Positions 60,601-64,000 of a stretch of 64,000 nucleotides of DNA are shown one piece after another. The notes under the pieces were generated by a model. The model made no database searches. It was not told the origin of the DNA and saw nothing but the letters and a program-made list of their open reading frames with translations. Position numbers and translations under genes: made by a program. Source of the DNA: CAZMCH01 sp964564735 (GTDB lineage: Bacteria > Poribacteria > DTPJ01); contig CAZMCH010000001.1 in assembly GCA_964564735.1 (NCBI GenBank), positions 1 through 64,000 of the forward strand, given 5' to 3'. Position 1 is the first letter of the stretch; every line of letters begins with the position of its first letter.

Positions 60601-62526
60601 CCCGGAAGAGGGATTAATAGCTTTAATTATCAGCTTGTTAGCTATGCCCCTGGGTCTTATAAGGTTCTTCCCACAATTATCAGAGATGCAATGAAGCCTG
60701 CAGATATACGCATTGGTGAAATTGATGCCCTTGAAGTGCTTGCATCAGGAGAAAAGTCCAAAGATGTTTATAAAATGAACGATGCAGAACTCTATGAGTT
60801 TGGTAGAATATACTTTGAGGAAGGAAATTACAAAGACTCACTCTCTATGCTTTCAAAACTCTATGATGTTAATAAGAATTACAATCAGCGAGAGATTGCG
60901 CGTATGCTTCTCTGGATATATACTGAAAATGATTATTACAATGCTCGTAAAGTTGTTGATTTCTTTGAGATATTAAGAGAGCGTTTCCCTGAGCTTTATA
61001 TACCGTTTAACAAAATACTTGTAGTAGGCAAAGCCTATCGTGAGATAGGAGAATTCGAGAGGGCATATCTAGTTTATAAAGCCACTATTGACGCCAGCTT
61101 TGTTAATGATTCTAATGTTAGTGCAGTATTGCAAGATGAGGGTCAATTTTTTAATTCATTGGATTTCCAAGAGAATCTTTGGAGAGAATATCCAGACACT
61201 CCTCAAGTTGTTTCTTCATATTTTGCGCTTTCGCAGGCTCTTTATTCTAAATTACCACAAGTTGATCAACTTGCCAAAACAGAACGCAAAATAAAACTCA
61301 TCAAGGATCAAACTGATAGGAAAATAACAAGGCTTGATTTACTCAAAGAGACAATCTTAATGCTATCTCAATTCCTGACGTTATACCCTAATGACCCGCT
61401 TGCTGATGATGCTATTTTCTCAACTGCCAATGCTTTGCTTGATCTTCAGGATTACAAATCTGTTGTGGCAATCTGCAAATCAGCACAAAAACGCTATCCA
61501 GACAGCGACTATATAACGAGTTTTCAATATGTCGAGGCTTTGGGATACTTTTGGCAAAGAATGTATGACGAAGCGATAAATTCCGCAAGGTTAGTTGCAG
61601 AAGGTAAAAGCAAAGATAAGAATCTTTCGGAATACATCGTCGGTCAGATATATCATGCACAAGGCAAGCCTCAGATGGCTATGGAATGGTATAAGCGTGT
61701 TGAAGATATATATCCTGATGCCAAAGAATCAATATCTTACTTTGAAGAAAAACGAATATTGATGGATGAGGTTAAGATATTCAGACCAAAAGAAGAAGTC
61801 AAAATAAAGATAAAATATCGTAATATTAAGGAAGCATTTTTGCAGGTATATCGTGTTGACCTTATGAAACTCTATTTGCGTGAAAAAGATTTAAATAAAA
61901 TAAGCCAAGTTCATCTTGCAGGCATAAAACCAGAACAAAGCTCAACTATAACGCTTGGAGATGGAAAAGACTATATTGACAAAGAAAAAGAGATTGACTT
62001 AACTATGTTAAAAGAAGATAAAAAATATCAAGATGGGGCATATCTCGTTATATGTCGTGGTGATGATCTCTTTACCAGTGGATTAGTATTAGTTACTCCG
62101 CTTGATGTAGAGGTTCAAGAAGATACTGTAAGTGGGCGTGTTAGGATTAATGTTCGTGATGTTGTCAAAAACGAATATAGGGAAGGCATTCATGTTAAGG
62201 CGATTGGTTCAGCGCAAAAAGAGTTTAAATCTGGAAAAACAGACTTGCGAGGTTTGGTTATTGTTGATAATATCAACGGAATTGCAACAATTATCGCAAG
62301 GGAAAATAAAGACACTTACGCATTTTATAGAGGCAAACAATGGCTTGGTATTCGTGAAGGGGTACCACAGGCACAAATGAAATATCCAGCGGATAGACAA
62401 CAGCAAGCAGATTATAGAAGCAATATAGATGTTATGAATCAGGCTATACAGATGAATAAGATACAAGAATTTGATCAAATGCGCAGAGGTGTTCAAAAAG
62501 GCGTTCAGGTTCAAAAGGCTTATTAA
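54655..62526 (+). CDS. Giant TPR/alpha-2-macroglobulin protein lacking the thioester motif
   Basis: The product has 2623 residues. A signal peptide (residues 1-20; the cysteine pair in SGSCCLSQ could serve as a non-canonical lipobox) precedes TPR repeats (about 25-550). Macroglobulin domains follow from about 555, including the MG2 signature YTDRPAYRPGQKVFIKGIIR near 760, a bait-like low-complexity stretch (about 1240-1360), the A2M domain (GYWIPVVITDANGNAKVKIP near 1365) and an alpha/alpha toroid (about 1550-1830; QRNDGGWGWI). The thioester motif CxEQ, expected at the start of the toroid, is absent. A second TPR array (about 2040-2370) and a further MG-like module (2380-2560) close the chain. 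Bacterial relatives (YfhM) guard the periplasm against proteases; without a thioester it cannot trap covalently. Confidence 0.85.
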   Translation: MKTFIFVIIAILVSGSCCLSQTTELTDRDVRSAIQNKQFAEAIKMIDSLLPKYKGDIDYMLYLKALAMYYNKDYAGAIKSCDEIIIEHDKSSWLKKAVFLKAECYIQQKKFDSAEKVYNQEVEKLLSSARKEEIAGVYFKFAEALSYKPTKNELDVPQPNYTKAYQMYKKVLDIEIGDSMKDETMFRLGRMMQLSGNFGQAINEYHQYLDSFDPDWMGPVDSPQKSKETRSKIVQGKYRFEARYYLSESQLAMDQFLWARTNLENLLNLVPKSNENDKIIRNSRLLLVRTYHIPQPRDYFEMENGIKIARKFIADFPNDARSIQLAYDIARSYEMQGKTDDAIKAYQDFTKIGYDGSIKEQEAFTVDNFQQLLMFTYYRIGQIQLGRNNNAEAIDIWNKYISLFPNGPNWADAQRGIIDAEFQIGTDLISQDKYDEAVATWKKFLEKHPLDDRARQILFAFGQINYHLAEKAEQKKQKEDAERLYLTAISDWSELISKYSNTEESSLALFKTGQIYEEKLLQFEPALESYRKLTWGSWYGQAQKRIREMTDKKLVLATERIFRTNETAKVKLTLRNIEKLTVDIYKLDLEAYWRKTHGIIGIENLDIALISPDSTQEYTIPEYKKYKLFEQYIDIPMEGAGVYAVHVGEDDLEATTLIIRSDIDVIVKTSRKEVLVFAEDMIKSEPAQKARVLISDGTKVISEGETDKDGIFKKKLDELKNTDNVTAFVVKDGSVASNSLNISELSLSVGLTPRGYIYTDRPAYRPGQKVFIKGIIRDVKDGVYSITENEYEVSITDSQGRLLRSETLKLSKFGTFNTDMILDENSALGEYQIIAQDKKDENEVFIGDFQVQRYQLEKMKLAIEFPRKVYFRGEKIEATFIASYYYGQPVTDRMIRYTLPDGSSFTLPVDAEGKLKVEFDTTSTQPGTTLTFGGTIEGENIPWVSENVFVPITEFNIVVKPSTEIAIAGEPFDVIVETIGADGKPVGKELTIKVEKFISKPIHPILSKIPWIESQIIGTITVNISEYKLKTDEKTGKGSIKIKIDEGGSYQLGAYGVDRFGTSLGSAGYVTVSDDKDEVKLRVMADKPDLKVGETAKIRIHSRLEQSALALLTFEGEGIIDHKMQKLNKGWNEISLNVTNDYFPNFRVAVSAISVEFKGTLPKLITADKDFTVERQLVIIIKPNEFYKPNENAEIEIMVTDQLGKPVETELSLALVEEALYAIYPDVLTPITEFFKEGIYRDARMMTASSCTFSYYPETRKALKELLEEEKRMLIESEFAEKSKEARAELGDELALMMANGAVAAKSAPVPALEQRMMRKSAVMNEDISDKDFYAYGVEEAKKVGYSAGRGGGMAEPVMRQELADAGYWIPVVITDANGNAKVKIPMPEKITQWRITSRGCSIETIVGQATANTITRKDFFIEAKLPPIVTEGDTIRTVVRIHNLTDFEGNASLSLKVSIDGKETSDQKQISVKKNSTAEVVFNGMLISAGRSAQFEITAKAGDMTDGLTRTIPIRPWGVEYADSKGGVSKGSETIFLQLPDQPFNSKQMTISVGPSVNRLIFDLAMNTINPRESGFSSKIIPVPGDLGSDLLGVAYAIEYLKKIGGNPNDSKELMDRARNLISTLVTTQRNDGGWGWIIARDSAQSDIYISSRTFWALSYAQKQGITVNPQTMEKATAYLKTAFTRVDQNDDNTKSVILHALSNVGEADFAYANRLYRNRNDMNASALAYTALTFVNLSRNEIGGEMLDVLVSKNIDSLDVETVALGLLAIESIRPNASTVKQYVDYLLSKRMYNGYSPYRAKGTIVSALAVYYGTTQFAKSDYRLSIVVNGEKVKDIEVKGEQPSLIIAVPAKSIKDGQNKIEFRLEGNGNYAYTATLSGFSPNINDPKSWDRPYVESRRYYHAPLEYKGRQVANSSTEITQLPDGARTNVSVSIRDASTSRYIIINEYIPAGTMLVNGSVTGSYQYYEVGDAMLTFYYMPGRGINSFNYQLVSYAPGSYKVLPTIIRDAMKPADIRIGEIDALEVLASGEKSKDVYKMNDAELYEFGRIYFEEGNYKDSLSMLSKLYDVNKNYNQREIARMLLWIYTENDYYNARKVVDFFEILRERFPELYIPFNKILVVGKAYREIGEFERAYLVYKATIDASFVNDSNVSAVLQDEGQFFNSLDFQENLWREYPDTPQVVSSYFALSQALYSKLPQVDQLAKTERKIKLIKDQTDRKITRLDLLKETILMLSQFLTLYPNDPLADDAIFSTANALLDLQDYKSVVAICKSAQKRYPDSDYITSFQYVEALGYFWQRMYDEAINSARLVAEGKSKDKNLSEYIVGQIYHAQGKPQMAMEWYKRVEDIYPDAKESISYFEEKRILMDEVKIFRPKEEVKIKIKYRNIKEAFLQVYRVDLMKLYLREKDLNKISQVHLAGIKPEQSSTITLGDGKDYIDKEKEIDLTMLKEDKKYQDGAYLVICRGDDLFTSGLVLVTPLDVEVQEDTVSGRVRINVRDVVKNEYREGIHVKAIGSAQKEFKSGKTDLRGLVIVDNINGIATIIARENKDTYAFYRGKQWLGIREGVPQAQMKYPADRQQQADYRSNIDVMNQAIQMNKIQEFDQMRRGVQKGVQVQKAY

Positions 62527-62607
62527 TAAATACCATCTAACAAAGACTTTGAAGGTGGGCTTTTTCTTCTTTTAAACAGCCCTTATTTTTAGTCATAAAT
62601 TTTTGCG

Positions 62608-62636
62608 TTGACAGTAAAACGTCTTGATGATATAGT
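62608..62636 (+). promoter_or_regulatory. Near-consensus sigma70-type promoter for the SUMF1-like gene
   Basis: TTGACA (62608-62613) is followed after 17 bases by TATAGT (62631-62636), one mismatch from TATAAT. The start near 62643 leaves a leader of about 120 bases. Upstream, a weak 5-bp GGGCT/AGCCC hairpin at about 62557-62585 might end the preceding gene. Confidence 0.7.
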
Positions 62637-62761
62637 TATTTTAGTTAGGCTTGGGATCAAATGATGCCTATCAAAGTATTTATCCAGAAACGAATATCTG
62701 CCTATTTATTAGACGATTATGTGTTATTGTATGAAAAGAAGCGATGTATTAGAGGAAAATC

Positions 62762-63589
62762 ATGAAGAAATGCCCATTAATGATTACTGTTGGTCTAGTT
62801 CTTTTCCTGTCTATATTATTCGCCATGGATTTAGCCTTTGCATTAGATGACAAAAAGCCAGATACAAGAGAGTTTCCAAAGGAGATTGTTGGCAAAGACG
62901 GGGTAAAGATGGTTCTTATACCAGCAGGGGAATTTCAGATGGGTGATTCCTTTAATGAAGGTTGGGACAGAGAACGTCCAGTTCATACGGTCTATCTTGA
63001 TGCCTTCTATATGGATATTTATCCAGTAACTAATGAACAATATAAGAAATTTATGGATAGAACGGGATATAAAGCGCCAAGATTTTGGGATGATCCAGAT
63101 TATAATAAGTCTGATCATCCCGTTGTGGGAGTAAGTTGGCATGATGCATTTGCCTATGCTGAATGGGCAGGTAAGAGATTGCCAACAGAGGCAGAATGGG
63201 AAAAATCTGCAAGAGGCGGTTTAGTCAATAAACGCTATCCATGGGGCAATGATCTAACACGTGATAATGCAAATTATTCCGGCAAAGGTGGAAAAGATAA
63301 ATGGAAATATACATCCCCAGTGGATAGTTTTCAACCAAATGGATATGGCTTATATGATATGGCGGGAAATGTGTGGGAATGGTGTTTGGACTGGTATGAT
63401 AGTAATTATTATTCCAATTCACCAAAAACAAATCCAAAAGGTCCTGAGCAAGGAGAATATAAGGTGTTACGAGGTGGATCGTGGTATTATGATGGCAAAT
63501 TTGGCTTACGTGTTACCTATCGCTCCAATAACCTTCCGTCTCTCGGTAGCACTTTTGCCGGATTTCGCTGTGTTCAATCATGTAAATAG
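62762..63589 (+). CDS. Secreted SUMF1/FGE-sulfatase-domain protein, probably non-catalytic
   Basis: The 275-residue protein has a signal peptide (residues about 1-26). It then shows the formylglycine-generating-enzyme fold: MVLIPAGEFQMGDSFNEG, PVHTVYLDAFYMDIYPVTNE, VGVSWHDAFAYAEWAGKRLP, TEAEWEKSARGG, YGLYDMAGNVWEWCLDWY and RGGSWYYDGKFGLRVTYRS. Catalytic FGEs have two active-site cysteines in the segment after RGGS. Here that segment holds none; the remaining Cys (EWC, FRC, SCK) are elsewhere. It therefore probably binds a ligand or acts structurally, as many SUMF1-domain proteins do. Confidence 0.9.
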   Translation: MKKCPLMITVGLVLFLSILFAMDLAFALDDKKPDTREFPKEIVGKDGVKMVLIPAGEFQMGDSFNEGWDRERPVHTVYLDAFYMDIYPVTNEQYKKFMDRTGYKAPRFWDDPDYNKSDHPVVGVSWHDAFAYAEWAGKRLPTEAEWEKSARGGLVNKRYPWGNDLTRDNANYSGKGGKDKWKYTSPVDSFQPNGYGLYDMAGNVWEWCLDWYDSNYYSNSPKTNPKGPEQGEYKVLRGGSWYYDGKFGLRVTYRSNNLPSLGSTFAGFRCVQSCK

Positions 63590-63652
63590 CAACTGTAATT
63601 TTGCAATTTCATTCCTGAAAGTATTGTGCTTTCTGACGGAATTAAATATTCA

Positions 63653-63773
63653 ACGACTTGTGCTAATTATTTTATAACCCAAGCTTCTATCTTGGTTTTT
63701 GAATTGCCAGCTTTGGAAAGCTGGGTTACAAAGCGTCGCCAAAATTTAATTTATGAGAGCTAGCACAAATCGT
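63653..63773. repeat. Nested inverted repeats in the 63590-63824 spacer
   Basis: ACGACTTGTGCTA (63653-63665) pairs with TAGCACAAATCGT (63761-63773) in 12 of 13 positions. Inside, TAACCCA (63675-63681) pairs with TGGGTTA (63722-63728), with hairpins CCAAG/CTTGG (63679-63695) and CCAGCTTT/AAAGCTGG (63707-63724). The stem ends sit beside AATTATTTTA and TAAAATAATT copies. It may be a small MITE-like element or a structured untranslated RNA. Confidence 0.5.
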
Positions 63774-63824
63774 TAAAATAATTACCATTTTGATTTATTA
63801 CTAAAAATTGGAGGAATTTATTAC

Positions 63825-64000
63825 ATGCCGACATACGAATATGAATGCGAAGCATGTGGTGACATGTTTGAGGTTTTTCAGAGCATAAAATCAGAGCCAA
63901 TAAAGAAATGTCCTAAATGTGGTGGTCATGTAAAAAGACTTATCGGTGCTGGAGCAGGCGTAATATTTAAGGGTTCTGGTTTCTATGCGACAGATTATAG
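63825..64000 (+). CDS. FmdB-family zinc-ribbon protein (3' truncated by window edge)
   Basis: FmdB-type proteins are small putative regulatory zinc ribbons. The visible 58 residues begin MPTYEYECEACGDMFEVFQS, then KKCPKCGGHVKRLIGAGAG. The zinc ligands are two CxxC pairs (CEAC and CPKC). GGFKGSGFY-like residues follow (FKGSGFYATDY), as usual for the family. The start ATG has GGAGG at 63810-63814. The C-terminus lies outside the window. Confidence 0.93.
   Translation, partial: MPTYEYECEACGDMFEVFQSIKSEPIKKCPKCGGHVKRLIGAGAGVIFKGSGFYATDY

Noticed and set aside
62557..62585. Terminator after the giant macroglobulin gene (GGGCT/AGCCC)
   Set aside because: The stem is only 5 bp with an 18-base loop; too weak to call as a feature.

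Overview
The window is AT-rich bacterial chromosome, gene-dense, with mostly small intergenic gaps. The organism is a diderm (outer-membrane) bacterium: there are at least two outer-membrane beta-barrel proteins, lipoproteins with lipoboxes, an EnvC-type divisome amidase activator, and many large secreted proteins with TPR, TolB-propeller, CARDB, FlgD-like and alpha-2-macroglobulin domains. It also encodes a tungsten aldehyde ferredoxin oxidoreductase (usually an anaerobe trait), PIG-L deacetylase, M28 peptidase and a SUMF1-type protein. This mix is typical of poorly cultivated lineages such as Poribacteria-like or FCB-neighbour candidate phyla. I cannot assign the phylum from sequence alone, so this placement is an inference.

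Layout. 1-11969 (+) is the classic nusG-rplK-rplA-rplJ-rplL-rpoB-rpoC block. It has a terminator/attenuator and a perfect sigma70-type promoter between rplL and rpoB, and a bidirectional hairpin after rpoC. 12122-18790 (-) is one leftward operon, read from a near-consensus promoter at 18891-18919: EnvC-like factor, C-terminal processing protease, tsaD, dusB, a Tyr-rich lipoprotein and a FadL/PorV-like barrel. 19128-19391 is a decayed IS630-type transposase. 19558-22067 (+) encodes an M28 peptidase, a PIG-L deacetylase and a lipoprotein esterase. 22277-27991 (+) is a carotenoid operon (crtI, crtB, cruF, a polytopic GT-C-like protein, an alpha/beta hydrolase). 28294-34139 (+) holds a DUF4175-like membrane/coiled-coil protein translationally coupled to a TPR protein. 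34136-36269 (-) is a coiled-coil plus barrel pair. 36452-41439 (-) is a histidine kinase, an NtrC-type regulator and a propeller/SHOCT protein, read from a perfect promoter at 41493-41521. 41664-48823 (-) carries the aldehyde ferredoxin oxidoreductase and a 1678-residue mosaic secreted protein. 49006-51026 (+) is deoC-rarA. 51255-62526 (+) is an unusual secreted-protein cluster: CARDB/toroid/YdjY protein, ABC-2-like permease, and a 2623-residue TPR/alpha-2-macroglobulin protein. 62762-64000 holds a non-catalytic SUMF1 protein and the start of an FmdB zinc-ribbon gene.

The most unusual region is 51255-62526. Two co-directional secreted proteins each carry an alpha/alpha-toroid with DGGW repeats, and the giant alpha-2-macroglobulin lacks the thioester motif and has a TPR-plus-macroglobulin arrangement at both ends. 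Other noteworthy points are a CxC-x7-CxC insertion in RpoC beside its zinc ribbon, Gln instead of Asp at the RpoB rifampicin position 516, a CruF operon with a polytopic membrane protein where CruG might be expected, and an NtrC regulator with Arg replacing the receiver Lys. I found no CRISPR array, rRNA, tRNA or phage module.
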